Shown: positions 24,365 through 35,282, numbered from the stretch's first letter. The stretch is DNA of 64,000 bases from Eutypa lata (GCA_022661535.1 JAKULF010000008.1:3100001-3164000); one strand, 5' to 3'. Numbers and translations are program-made. Notes: generated from the letters alone by a model not told the origin.

Positions 24365-25487
24365 CTACTCCTGCTCACCGAACAGATGCTCGACGCGAAG
24401 CAAATCTCCGGCAGGCACGCCAGAAGAATGCTGGCTCCAGAATTGAACGAAAGAGACCAGGCTGTTACCAGAAGGCGAGTCACCATCAACAGCGGTGAGC
24501 ACGAAGAGATTAACAAGGTCGATCCAAGCGGCGACTTGCTGCTCCGTCTTCGGGCTCGGCGGAATCCGAAACTCGACAGTACCCGTCTTCTTGACGAAAT
24601 AGTGGTACTCGTTTTCCTCAAAGCCGAGGCCCACCAGCGGCCAGAGGTTCCAGAAGTAGTGGCGCGGCGGCCGCACGCCGTCCTGCGTCCACATCATCCT
24701 CTCATCCGCCGGGCACAGTGCCTTCACGATGTCCCGGATCGTCTCCAGACCATCGAGATACTTCTGGACTGCCTCCATGGACGGCCTAGAACCATCAGAG
24801 GAGGAGGATCCGTCGACCTTCACGCTGTTGGGGATTGCCTGCTCCTGCATATGCGCCCCGGTTCGCCCGACCTTACTCGCGAGCTGCTCGAACTGCGGCA
24901 TGTAGTGAAGAATGGCCTTAGCCAAGCGCCGAACGCGCTCTACGGTCCAGGTGGGCTCAATGGAGACGTGGACGTGCAGCGCGCATGTTTTGTTCGGTTC
25001 GCTGAAGAATGGTGCATCGTTGAGCACGCCGTAAACCCGTGACAGCTGAGCCTTCCAGCTATGCCGGTTTGGGTAATCAAAGACCGGCGAGACAAGTTCG
25101 ACGCCCCCTAGAATCATACGTCAGTAGAGGATATCAGAGTCCGGCCAGGAGAATAAGTTGCCGAATGGGTGAAGGAGACTAATCAATATACGAACATAGT
25201 TTATCCACCACAATGCTATCGTCCGGGGTGAGATACCATTGCTCGTACGTTTCCGCGACCTTCTCGTACTGGTCCACGGTGAGATGGTTGGCTACCTCAT
25301 TGAGGGCTAGGGCATCACCGAGGGGGCCGACGTGGCGTCCCCATCTCTTCATTTTCTTCTCAACCTTGATGCCGGGAGAGTCGGTGTCATCTTCCTTGAT
25401 GTCGGGGGGATCAGCACCCTCCAGCCCCTTAATGCGGGTCTCAATTTCAACTCCGAACTTCGAAGCGAGGTGGGTTTGGGACTCCAT
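24365..25487 (-). CDS. Putative amidoligase-family enzyme
   Basis: Fungal protein of the putative amidoligase family (PF12224, ATP-grasp/glutamine-synthetase-like fold predicted to form amide bonds). Exon 1 is 25196-25487, intron 25108-25195 (GTTCGT...TTCTAG), exon 2 is 24365-25107; lengths sum to 345 codons including the stop. Residues 8-15 read KFGVEIET, the conserved opening strand with paired glutamates. The splice joint makes LWGVELVSPVFDY, the family block. HVHVS follows TCAL, and later come RMMWTQDGVRPPRHYFWNLWPL and KTGTVEFRIPP. There is an acidic linker (KEDDTDSPGIK). The gene appears intact. Substrate and partners are unknown; fungal copies are usually orphan genes and no obvious peptide partner lies nearby. 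Confidence 0.82.
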
Positions 25488-27329
25488 AGCGACTAGTGAT
25501 TAAGTGATATGGGAGAAGTGAGAGCAAATGATAATCAAATTGTTTGCCTTATGATATGTGTCTTAATTGTGACTAGAATAGCTCACATCAGACATCTACC
25601 GGGAGGCCAACGAGCTATATTTATACTAGAGCAGATATATGCCCGTCCAGTGCTATGACACCATATTTGGATTAGATGAAGTTGACAGAGTCTGTTTTAG
25701 GATGTCCCAAGCTGTTTGACAGATAACGGCCAACTGGTCCGAGGTGGTGGCAAACATTGCCTAAGAATGATGAAGTGCCGAGTTTGCAAGCAAATCACCC
25801 ATGTGTAACCACTCGAGGGTGTTAGGGACTTGCCCTCTGTTTTTGTCTTAATTTTACACCTTCGCTTAATTAATTGCAGAGTTTGGGCCGCTATCCGATA
25901 GTGTGAGAATGTTTGCTACTAGAAAGTATGTAGTACTGTAATAAGAGAGCAAAGGTTACTGTAATTTGATCTGGAATGTCCAATTCCATATCGTAAAGGA
26001 GTGTATGTGACTAACCACTTCCCTTCAAGATTTTTCACCAGATAAAAATGCGGCAATCCCAACGTCACCTGGCATTGGAAAGTCTTTGTCTGTACTTGAG
26101 GGCAGAGCACTACTGAACTGACCCTGTTACACGTGGTAAACAAAGTAAATAATGTCGTAATAAGTGTCAAGTGAGCTTGGATTACAACATAGCCGGCTTA
26201 CCCGGGGCCGAATAGCAAATGCATCAGAGCAACAGTCCATGTTTACTATAAATCTTACTGTCATCATGATCTTACCTTGACACGATTGAGTCGTTTCCTC
26301 TATTTACAAAAGGCGCTCAAAAGCAAACAATTAATAATTTAGTTGATAAGGATAGATGATGATATCTACGTATGGATCAGGAGTACTTCGAAGTGCAGGA
26401 AAGGAGCACAAGGAAGCGTTCAATTCATATCAAGAAAACTATACAGGGGAAAAGAGAAAGGAGGGGGTAAGTGGATTAGAAAAAAATCAGAAAAGCTACT
26501 ATGTGGGATTGAAAGGGTATCCTTTCAACTATCAAAAATATAGCAGCCCGGGGCTTCCCGCAGGATGCTGATTAGGTAGCTCTTACAACTTGCTGCGTGC
26601 AAGCCCGCACAGGTTACCTGACGCTGTACCACTCTTCCAACTGTCAAGGGAGTTCATTTAATTAACAAGCCTTGATTGAATTTATACTTTGCCTAACTTT
26701 GTTATTTGAAGGGTGAATGTGATGGTATTCCCAGTTAGCAAAGGACATTACTAAACAAGACATTGCCAAAATAATCAGCATTTCTCTACTACGTGCGTAT
26801 CATGCACAAGGTCTACAAAGGCTAAACTTGACAATAGTAAGCTGTTATATATTAGTATGTCTTGAATGTAAACTATGAATGCTCGTTGGATGCCTGCTTA
26901 GTTAGGCAAATGTCATCCGAACTCAAAATAGATAAGCGTATCGTGGGCAACGACATGCCAAGCAAGGGCACCTTTCGATAATGGCAAGTCTCATCATATT
27001 TAATTTTCCGCAGAGTAACAGGAGTTTAGAAGGATAATTATCTTGTTACCAGAACCCCTTTCACCACATATCACCAGGCCCTGCGGCTAAGTCCTCTTCA
27101 AGTCGATGTGAAATCGCCAAATTATATATATAGCATAAGATCCTACAACGCCTGCCTACTCCTAATGCTATGCCACCTAGTCCACCTTATATATATATCC
27201 AAGAACACAATTCCAGTTGGGGACCCTACTTACACATGCACATAGCTTTTGTTGCGGTCTACAATGACCTTGGAACACCTTGGAACAATTTGATCGGATA
27301 GAATCATCTAGAGGCACATTTCTTGTCAG
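25488..27329. other. Intergenic region
   Basis: About 1.8 kb, moderately AT-rich. Frames at 25919-26170 and 26343-26571 have no recognisable features. TATATATA tracts occur near 27130 and 27190. Nothing else is supported. Confidence 0.45.
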
Positions 27330-28233
27330 CTAATTCGTTCTCATAGGATACACGCCCATCTCGTACTCGTGCTCGTACCCAGCGTTGCGCCCCAATATCG
27401 GTCCTTCTTCCTCATCGCGCACCCTCCTCCAACCACCGTCGTCCCTCTCCCTGTAGCCCTCCGTCCCGGGGGTCGGGTACGGCTCATCGCAATCGCGGTG
27501 GCTCAAGCGCGGCCAGTAGCGGCGGTAACTGAACCAGGCGACGGTCAAACCCAGCGCAGAGCCAACACAGACATCATAGACATCATGTCGATAGTCCTGG
27601 CAGCGACTGATAGCGATCATAGCAGCGCCGACCAAAGGCGCAATGCAAACCAGCGCGCGGCCGAGGTCGCGGCGATCGCGGAAGATGCGCAGCTGCCCCG
27701 CCAGGAACAGCGCCAGGTATCCCAAGCCCGCGAAGCTGAAACTCGAGTGGCCGGAGGGGAACGACCGCCAGCCGTCGTGCAGGGTGTGGTGGTCGGTCTC
27801 GGTGCAGACGTCGATGGTGACGAGGACGTCGCGGGGGGCGCCGGGGCCGGGCTTGCAGCGGGCGACGAGGTCCGGGCGGGGCCTCCCCACGGTGTTCTTC
27901 ACGATGTCGGTCAGGAACGAGGCGAGGATCAGGCTGATGGCCAGCCCGAGGATGGTGCTGTGCTGCTTGTGGAAGCTGGAGCGGGCGCGCGCCACGACGG
28001 TGTTCCAGGCGAGCAGGACGCCGAGGGGCGCGAACAGCGCGTACACGAAATTCAGCCACACCGGGACGCGCTCGATCTCGGCGTGCGGGAAGGCGATGCG
28101 CAGGTCGTTGATGTAGAACATGCGGTGGAAGGGCTCGACGAGGAATTGGATTAGGAGGTAGGCCGTTAGTAGACCGGCGAAACCGAGGTAGTCGGGGGCG
28201 TAGGAGTGCTGTTTTTCCAAAGTATAGGGCCAT
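27330..28233 (-). CDS. PAP2-superfamily lipid phosphate phosphatase (DPP1/LPP type)
   Basis: Integral membrane phosphatase that removes phosphate from diacylglycerol pyrophosphate, phosphatidate or related lipids. About six membrane segments. All three PAP2 motifs are present (numbered from the codon at 28220): K108-NTVGRPRP (KX6RP), PSGH at 155-158 and SRCQDYRHDVYD at 205-216 with His212 and Asp216. The C-terminus is a charged cytoplasmic tail. Start: the main frame has no ATG near its beginning (the first codon there is TTG at 28220), while an ATG at 28231-28233 lies in another frame. Removing one base from the A5 run (T5 at 28212-28216 on +) would give MALYFGKQHSYAPD and join the two. So the true start is probably 28233, with a run-length error of the opposite sign to those elsewhere; an upstream exon is the alternative. 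Confidence 0.88.
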
Positions 28234-28800
28234 TGTTAGTTGATTTGCTTCTTCTCTCTTCTCTTCCCGTGAATTGCAAGTTCAAGAAAGGGGGTTTTGG
28301 AATCGTACAGTCCAGAACCTAGCAATAGCCCCTATTACGCCTCCAGCCTTATTGTCGTCATGATCTCGGGGTGCCATTGCTGCAAGTCACCGGCCTCGTG
28401 TGTTTCTGAAAAGGTTCCAGATCATTTCTGTCAAGGGAGAGGAGGAAATATCTAATAGATGGGATGAAAGCGTCGTCGTAGTGTAGCGTAGCGTAGTATT
28501 GGTTAGCGTAGTATTACCAAGTTGGGACCACAGGTCACAGGTCACAGAGGTCCAGTTTGAGGTGTCTGTCGGCTTTACTCGCGTGACGCTATGACGTTTC
28601 GATTTATTCTGCTGGCCTTTTTGTTATCTTATCGGGGTAAATCAATTACGGCAATGATCCTTGGAAATCGGCAAGTACGAACAGGGGGCAAGCGCGCGGT
28701 TACCTCTTCCTTAGTACGGAGTAGGGGTTGAAGTAGGTAAGGCTGATACGTCTGTGGCTACGTAGTTGACTTAGCCACTAGAAATCCTACAGGGGGGCGC
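28234..28800. other. Divergent intergenic region
   Basis: About 570 bases between the PAP2 gene (minus) and the APH-type gene (plus). A near-tandem GTAGCGTAGCGTAGTATTGGTTAGCGTAGTATTA tract (about 28483-28516, units of AGCGTAGT) is the only notable sequence; it may be a weak promoter repeat. Confidence 0.45.
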
Positions 28801-28990
28801 ACTTTTACCTTCCATTAACCAGTCACAGGACGCAATTTCATATCCTATTAACCAGCCTCAGGAGACAACTTCAGATACAACTTCATCTCCTATCACCAAA
28901 TCGCAGGGCGATACTTCATCTTCTGCTACCCAAATGCAGGACATAGCTTCGTCTCTTGCCACCAATTCGCAAGATCCACCTTCATCACAA
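28801..28990 (+). repeat. 33-bp minisatellite inside the APH-type gene
   Basis: About five diverged copies of a 33-nt unit (11 codons) run through 28815-28985. The peptide units are SINQSQDA, ISYPINQPQET, TSSPITKSQGD, TSSSATQMQDI and ASSLATNSQDP. Every copy keeps the frame, so the array can change length without breaking the protein. The product is Ser/Thr/Gln-rich and probably disordered. Confidence 0.75.
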
Positions 28991-29879
28991 ATATCATGCG
29001 ACCCTCCTAGTACTAGTTTGTGTGGGGCGTTTGCAAGCACTTTAAATGCCTCGGAGATCACTAAACTCTCTGATGAAGAACTTGTTCGTCTCTTCTTTAC
29101 AGGGCCTGTTATCTACAGTGTCGACGGCCCTAGAACAGTAGTACGGATTTCGGAAACGCTAGTGATAAAGGGAGGTCGATGTGTTTCGCGGGGAGGCTGA
29201 GACTCAAAGATACGCCCGCGAATTAGGCCTCCCGGTACCTGCCGTTCACCACGTCTTCTCCTCAACAGTCATGTATGACAGGGACTCCAGGAATATATGG
29301 TTCATAGTGATGGACTTTGTTCCAGGGCACTCGCTGGAAGCCATTTGGCCGGATCTGGGTGAGGAACCCCGCAAAACGGCAGTGCAGACAGTTGCTGGCC
29401 TGATCACAAAGATGCAGTCCATGTCGTTCGACGAAATGGGGCCAGGTCCTATTGGCGATAGCGGTGATAATCCGTGGGACGGACCATATTTTACCGGGTA
29501 TGGTGCTGGCCCTTTTGAAACGACGGAAGAGTTGGAGGACTGGTTCAACCACAAGGTAGACGTCTGTAAGCAATACCGACAAGCACCACCAGATCTGCAA
29601 CGATTTGAGTTCGACCATATTGTTATTACGCACCAGGACATTGCCCCTCGCAACTTAATATTTGATGAAGCTTCGCAACGGTTATGGCTGGTTGATTGGG
29701 GGATGGCTGGTATCTATCCTACGGGATTTGAGCAAGCCGCTTTATCACATCAAGGCCCGGGAAAGTGGGATGAGGAGTTTTGCACGGCTGTCCTTGCGGA
29801 ATTGCCGGATAAAGGCGAGAAAGAAATCTCGCAGCTGAGTGGGATTACATATGCACTTACAACAGGTTTTTTGCTATAA
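28801..29879 (+). CDS. APH/choline-kinase-like phosphotransferase with a repeat-encoded N-terminus
   Basis: Protein of the aminoglycoside phosphotransferase (APH) fold, a large fungal family of small-molecule kinases. The usable ATG is 28934, but the frame is open upstream to about 28801 and consists of 33-nt repeats. The conserved N-terminal block is LSDEELVRLFF, then RISETLVIKGGR with the phosphate-anchoring Lys. Between 29176 and 29185 the frame shifts by one base into VFRGEAETQRYARELGLPVP. Next are WFIVMDFVPGHSLEAIWP, the catalytic loop ITHQDIAPRNLIF (HxDxxxxN) and LWLVDWGMAGIYP (DWG replaces DFG). The stop is at 29877-29879. The natural substrate is unknown; it is not evidence of aminoglycoside resistance. 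The frame break may be sequence error or a missed intron. Confidence 0.72.
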
Positions 29880-31760
29880 GCTACTCAAGGCCAGTATTCT
29901 ATTGTTGGGTCGGAAATATGCCTGCTATAACTGCATTAGCTAAATCAACCCTACGGGCGATGTTTTCATTAACGAAATAGTCAGCTCTCTAGTGTTCGCT
30001 CCAACCCAATAGGTTGCTTGACTCAATGGAGCAGGACTCTAGGGTCCAGGGATTAGCTCTCGCGTCTGACTGGTGGTCTCCCTGCTGAGCTCCTTGAAGC
30101 TTACTCTCCGCCACGTTCACCAGGCGCCTACAACCAAGCTTAGGAGATGGCCACAATAAGAATCATCCATTTCTTACTTTCGCTGCAAGCACCGAGTCTG
30201 ATGGCCCTGGAGCCCTTGGATTCGTAACCATTTGTCTGATCCCATGACTCTTTTACACTGTCATTGATTCAAGGCTTCAGTCACTGAATGACCTCCAACA
30301 GCTTGATGGTGAGAGACTATTGGTAAAGTGGGCTCCAAGGAGATTCGTGATGGCTTGAAGCGCGCCTATGAGAAGTTGCAAAATCCTGGCTTATCCTGAA
30401 GTAGGTTATCGTTCATTAGGCTTCCGCTAGGTATTAAGGTTAAACAATAGGTCACTGAATACTAGCTAGCATACTACACTGATATAGACCTGGCTGCTGA
30501 TGATAATACAGCAGTGACACCCAGGCCTCCCAGAAACTGGAAGTCACAGTTACTTGTAGCAGATCTATTCGAAGGAGCTAATAGATTACAACGTTATCTA
30601 TAAATGCTAAAAACGGAATTCATGTCTACGAATGATAATGTGCTTGGACGGTGAAATGATCACTAGAACCAGATCTCTCGGCTTAGCCGCTTCCATTGAT
30701 GTTTTATCAGTACCCCTATGTTTTCAGAGTGTGAAAGGTGTTCCGTAAGAGCAAACTGGCGATAACCTCACAACGATATCGTCAACAACAACCCTACCAG
30801 TATCTCCATCTATACTTTACCTCTTTCGCGTATTCAGTTGTGTCATATCTTCGAGTCCACGTTCCAAGGGCTGCCTTCTGCATTTTGAGATGGGCGGGCT
30901 GGGTGTCCGAAATGGTTAAGCATATTGATATGTTTAAGAAGGTTCAAAGCTATTGTATACATCAGTTGTTTAACGCAAAGAAGCCGAGCTTATTTTAATG
31001 CAGTGTAATACTACCACCCCTTTGAGGTGACTGCCACATTTCCCAAATTAGGGATGGACCTTCGAAATAGCTTCACTCTGAATAATGAAGACATTGCAAT
31101 GGGTATAAGTCAGGTGTAAGTTAATATTGATAATAATAACTCGGCCCGTCACTGCATTTTATTACTTGCAGAAGCACTTACAATAGGTTCCAATTGAGGA
31201 AGGAAAGCCTAATCAAACCCTACTTGGGTTATCTGACATTCATCGTCACTGTTGGTCATCCATCATGGCACGTCATCTACGAAAGAACGATCTTTACAAA
31301 GGAAATTCAGTCGCATCAATTGTTACTCAATATTATCACTTCCATCAGCATTTTGATCCTACGTACGAAACTAATCATTATTGCCTACAAATATTCTACG
31401 CACCTCGATACCATCATACCAAAATCACAATTATTATAAAGCATCTTCCCATATGAGATTGATTGTATTACCACAATTGCCTCAAGTCATTGCCAATAGA
31501 TGGCATACTGAAATACCGAAATTTGAATAATCACCGCTTATTCAACACCAAATCACTATTATTCCACAACCAATAACGCACGAAATGATTATTCAGATTA
31601 CAAGGTATGCTCAAAAAGCAATTCGTTTCTTGGTTGTCAACCAATGTGAACTGGCCAGTAGGAGAATGAGTCAATTGTTTTGGCAACGGCTTGCGCCCCT
31701 GCATTTACCAATACCCTCAATTCAGCAGACTGGACTTGCCTAATGTGTGACTGCACATCC
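29880..31760. other. Gene-free region with possible coding relics
   Basis: About 1.9 kb. A frame at 30478-30607 reads coding-like (DIDLAADDNTAVTPRPPRNW, then LLVADLFEGANRLQRYL) but lacks start and context. A frame at 30738-30998 is not convincing. From 31000 on the DNA is AT-rich. Overall it looks like eroded repeat or gene remnants. Confidence 0.4.
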
Positions 31761-31905
31761 AAGTCTGGTTCAGACTAGGTTCGCCATCATTTGGAGAAAC
31801 ATACGGAACCAACCAAAGTCCCTGTGGCATTTGCGGAAACCCGATTCAATCCCGTACCCTCAAGGACCACGTTGAGCGACACATGGGTACATTACCAGGT
31901 CGCTA
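31761..31905 (+). pseudogene. C2H2 zinc-finger fragment
   Basis: An open stretch reads GTNQSPCGICGNPIQSRTLK followed by DHVERHMG, a C-x2-C...H-x3-H zinc finger of the type found in fungal ankyrin/NACHT-associated finger proteins, and stops at 31902-31904. Only this fragment is recognisable; flanking DNA is in other frames or AT-rich, so it is a relic of a longer gene. Confidence 0.45.
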
Positions 31906-33577
31906 ACAACAAAACACCATGACAAGCGAGTTGAGAAAGGTTGAATCCAGTACGGAAGGTGGCTATGGCTTCAACACCCATTACGCCGCTCAGCTGGCCG
32001 TCTCGTACCCTGCTTCGGCTCGCTACTTCGGAGGCATCATAACGGAGGGACCGCTAGCGGGCCGGAACGGAATTCCAGTATAAGGGCTTCTGTCTCCTAC
32101 AGGAACTATTGTAGGAAAAGAAGTTCGAATGGATTAAGAACGGCATAGAACCCGACGATAGGCAGTGTTGCCTCGATCGCATATGCAGTTGTATCCGAAT
32201 TTCGGTAAGGCAGGATGTGCTTACGATAGTCCCCTGCGGAGACAAATGCGAAGGTGCCCAGGCTCAAAGGTCTTATTCCTAGTGCGAACCTCTCGGCGAG
32301 CTACTTAGAGAGTTGGCAGCGCTGGAAAGATACGATGACGGCTGGGCAGCAGTACCTAGTGCGCAACAATTCTTGGATCCAAGACGCTTGCACGAGGAGG
32401 CGAGGGCACCACATTACATTGCTTTAATTCCTGTGTTGTATGATGGGGAGGAGGGCAATGAGGATCATGACGCGCTGGCACAGCCACCGCATTGGGAGCA
32501 TTGAGAGCATAGTTCCGAGTGGGGTGTATGAAGGTTGGGTTTGTTGGCAAGGCCATTTCGAGGGCCAACCTTGGGGCGCCGGCCAGTTGGATTGTCGTTG
32601 AGGTGTCCAAAGGTTGGCCTGTATTATGGTGAATGTGTTTTCGATAGGGTCTTTGGTCCATCTAATGTTAGCTGTTTGCCAGGTCCACTGCCGTCATGTG
32701 GGTAACTGGGCACGCAAAATAAACCATTCATGTAAACCATGTGCATGCTTTCAGGCTGTATATGACTTACACTAACTAGTCAATACCCCGAACTAGCTAA
32801 AAATACCTCTAGATTTGCTATTGATGCATAGAAAATTAATATAGGGGTTAAAGCGTAATCTTCGCGTCGTTCTCACCAAGGCATCTCGTTTATGCAATCG
32901 ATAACAATCAGTCTGTGACGACGAGCACCCAACCGAATCCCGATTCATTTGGGATCGTATAAGCCTCTCACGCTAGATTCTGTAGATTTTATACGAGTAA
33001 TCCGCTAAGACTCGTCCCTCGGTCCGCACGAAAGTAATTCGTAAAAAGTTGATATGAGAGTTAAAGCGTAATTGGTGTCTTAAAGTGTCGAGCTAATACG
33101 AGTTAAATATACTACTATTCTCTATATAACTATCGATGTACTAATGACTTACCCTGCTTCTTTAAGTGCAGTTACTATGTGGCTGTGACTAACAACAGGC
33201 AACCACCAACACACGCCAGCCAATGAAATTGCAATGGGAACCATAAACCACGGAATTACCAGCCTTAGTAGTAGCGTGCTCTATCTTTCTGTGATATCCC
33301 AGTCTACTTATCCCATGCTGGCTAGCCTGACGGCGATAATCGAAGGCCTAGCTAGTAACAGAACTCCACGACCGACCATGAGTCACACGCTTGCGTAAGG
33401 CAGCGCTTAACATCGAGCCGTACAAGATGCTTGCCAATAGCTATACATCAGTTTACGCACGCGGCCATATCATTGTTGCCTACATACTTCTTGCTATATT
33501 TGCTAATAGTACGACACCGCTCCATTACTTGCCCTTGTCGACATCTCAAAGCTCGGTGCTCTCACAAATATATCAAC
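31906..33577. other. Intergenic region with unassigned open segments
   Basis: About 1.7 kb. The segment 31941-32083 is open and coding-like (STEGGYGFNTHYAAQLAVSY) but unassigned. Overlapping frames on both strands at 32313-32661 have no known motif. The final 200 bases should carry the promoter of the DUF7770-like gene. Confidence 0.4.
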
Positions 33578-34177
33578 ATGGGCATACCCAACCATGGTTC
33601 TGAGCCCAACCCACCGCTAAAGAGTTGGACCATGCCTGTCCCGGCATTCAAGGCTATTCATTTCATTCCTAGAGGAAGCGAAAATGACATTCGAAAAACT
33701 CCCGCCAGGGAGCTTTATGCTGTTGCACACGGCCTGCTGACCCCCGGCGGCGGCAACCATTGGTGCTTCTACATTAGTATATCAGATGACAGTTCTGTGC
33801 GAATCGATGCCACTCCTAGTGGCACACCGGGCTCCGTCATGCCCATGGGACAAAAAGCAAATGTTGTTGTCAGTGAACTTGCCGAGCTCTTCCCTCAGGA
33901 GGCACAGCACACCTGCAGACTCAGCATTCGCCCCGGTGCTACAATTGGAGACTTTTTGGACGCCATCATCCAATATGGGCGAGAGAAATACGACTTTGAC
34001 CACGATGGGCGCGGCTGTCGGTATTGGACGTCGACCCAGATTGACTTGTTTCTGCAGCTCGGTCTCATCTTAAACCAGACAGAAGCAGACCAAGCAAAGG
34101 ACGACATTCTCATAGAGTTTGCAGATAAGAAGCAAACTGGGCGTCGATATCCCTTGACCGTGGGTCAATATTACTAG
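33578..34177 (+). CDS. DUF7770-like fungal protein of unknown function
   Basis: A 199-residue single-exon protein. I chose the ATG at 33578 because it has a good fungal context (AACATGG) and the family-like region begins soon after. Visible blocks: FKAIHFIPRGSEND, NHWCFYISISDD, SVRIDATPSGTPGS, ANVVVSELAELFP, RLSIRPGATIGDFLDAII, YGREKYDFDHDGRGCRYWT and a C-terminal RYPLTVGQYY. The order HW-F-Y / DATP / YGR-KY-FD-GRGCRYW is that of a fungal family I believe is DUF7770. No signal peptide or membrane helix is visible. The gene looks intact and is followed after 83 bases by the terminal-inverted-repeat element. Confidence 0.72.
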   Translation: MGIPNHGSEPNPPLKSWTMPVPAFKAIHFIPRGSENDIRKTPARELYAVAHGLLTPGGGNHWCFYISISDDSSVRIDATPSGTPGSVMPMGQKANVVVSELAELFPQEAQHTCRLSIRPGATIGDFLDAIIQYGREKYDFDHDGRGCRYWTSTQIDLFLQLGLILNQTEADQAKDDILIEFADKKQTGRRYPLTVGQYY

Positions 34178-34260
34178 TAACAAGTTTTGCCTTGCACAGC
34201 CATGAGCTTGAGGGTATTCGAACTGATCATTTGGAGTTGTCGCCTCCATGTATTATTATC

Positions 34261-35071
34261 CTGACCGGAGGTCATTTTGTGCTAAGTCCAAACCACTTAA
34301 TTACGTCATTAACTCACGTGATTTAATTACGTCATTAAATACCGATTAATTACATAATAAATACCTTGAAAATACATATTTACTGCTACAACAGCTTTTG
34401 ATTGGGTGCATCCATTTCGAAAAACATACATACAGCCCATAATCGCAGCTGATTGGGTGCATCCTCTTTTCGGTCCACATACCTAACCCTTTTGGACCTA
34501 GCTCTACCTGGCTCTACAGACCTACAAACCTACAGACCTACAGACCTACAGACCTACTAGCCACCTTTCGGACCTACAAGCCACTTTTCGGACCTACAAG
34601 CCACTTACAGACCTACAGCCTTACAACCTACAACCTGCAGCCCTACAGCCTACAGACCTACAGCCCTACAGCCTACAGACCTACAGGGTAACCTACAGGG
34701 TAACCTACAGGGTAACCTACAGGGTAACCTACAGACCTGTAGACCTTCAGACCTACAGCTTACAGACCTAGATAACCTAGGTGGTGCTGCATTGACCACC
34801 TACCTAGCTGCTGACCACCTAGCTGCTGACCACCTAGCTTCTGACTAGGTGGTCTAGGTGGTGGCAGGACCTACAGCTTATAGACCTACAGACCTACAGC
34901 TTATAGACCTACAGACCTACAGCTTATAGACCTACAGACCTACAGCTTATAGACCTACAGACCTACAGCTTATAGACCTACAAAACCTATATATATAGAA
35001 AAAAGCGTTACAATTTAGGGGTAGGTCGTAATAGTGGTGCAGGACTTAGCCACAAAATGACCTCCGGTCAG
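34261..35071. mobile_element. Non-autonomous element with terminal inverted repeats (MITE-like)
   Basis: An 811-bp unit starts with CTGACCGGAGGTCATTTTGT (34261-34280, continuing GCTAAGTCC to 34289) and ends with the reverse complement of the same 29-30 bases (35042-35071; one extra C pairs as a G insertion). There is no open reading frame. The interior is AT-rich on the left and a mosaic of short tandem repeats on the right. I see no clear target-site duplication next to the ends (TTATC left, TTCTG right), so the superfamily cannot be assigned. The near-perfect ends indicate a mobile or recently mobile element. Confidence 0.7.
34510..34985. repeat. Nested short tandem repeats inside the TIR element
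   Basis: At least four arrays share the core ACCTACAG: an 8-mer (CTACAGAC) array at 34514-34556 and scattered to 34684; a 12-mer (ACCTACAGGGTA) four times at about 34680-34730; a 14-15-mer (GACCACCTAGCTGCT) three times at 34794-34845, followed by its inverse (AGGTGG) to 34862; and a 22-23-mer (CTACAGCTTATAGACCTACA) five times at 34870-34982. Confidence 0.85.
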
Positions 35072-35077
35072 TTCTGA

Positions 35078-35155
35078 CAGCTTGACCGCCCTATACGTAC
35101 AGCAGCCTTTGGGTTCGAATCCCAGTAAGCAAAAGAGTTTTTAAAGGTCAAGCTG
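35078..35155 (+). repeat. tRNA-like / SINE-like segment with Pol III B box
   Basis: GGGTTCGAATCCC at 35111-35123 matches the tRNA T-arm and the Pol III B box exactly. It is flanked by a 10-bp inverted repeat, CAGCTTGACC at 35078-35087 and GGTCAAGCTG at 35146-35155. It does not fold as a canonical tRNA because the T-arm does not abut the 3' acceptor strand. A tRNA-derived SINE head or a degenerate tRNA is likely. Confidence 0.45.
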
Positions 35156-35179
35156 GCTACACTAGCCATTGCTTCGCAG

Positions 35180-35282
35180 AAAATTTTTTCCGCCCGAAGA
35201 GAGGAAAAACGGTCCCCGCAGCCTGCTTGCAGGCGGAGGGCCGTACCGTTTTTTTCGAACGTAGCGGCTAGGAAAAATTTTA
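35180..35282. repeat. Long fold-back hairpin
   Basis: Imperfect palindrome of about 100 bases. Outer stem AAAATTTTTTCC with GGAAAAATTTT, middle stem AAAAACGG with CCGTTTTT, inner stem GCCTGC with GCAGGC around a TT loop (35221-35234). It follows the tRNA-like segment and may be part of the same repeat family. Confidence 0.7.

Noticed and set aside
27369..28154. A 261-codon open frame on the + strand
   Set aside because: It is the antisense shadow of the GC-rich PAP2 gene, which has all three catalytic motifs on the other strand.
34870..34982. Regular repeats that resemble a CRISPR array
   Set aside because: The units are contiguous without unique spacers, the genome is eukaryotic, and the repeats are part of the TIR element.
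35078..35155. A functional tRNA gene
   Set aside because: The T-arm is perfect, but no acceptor, D-arm or anticodon arm can be placed around it in the canonical order.
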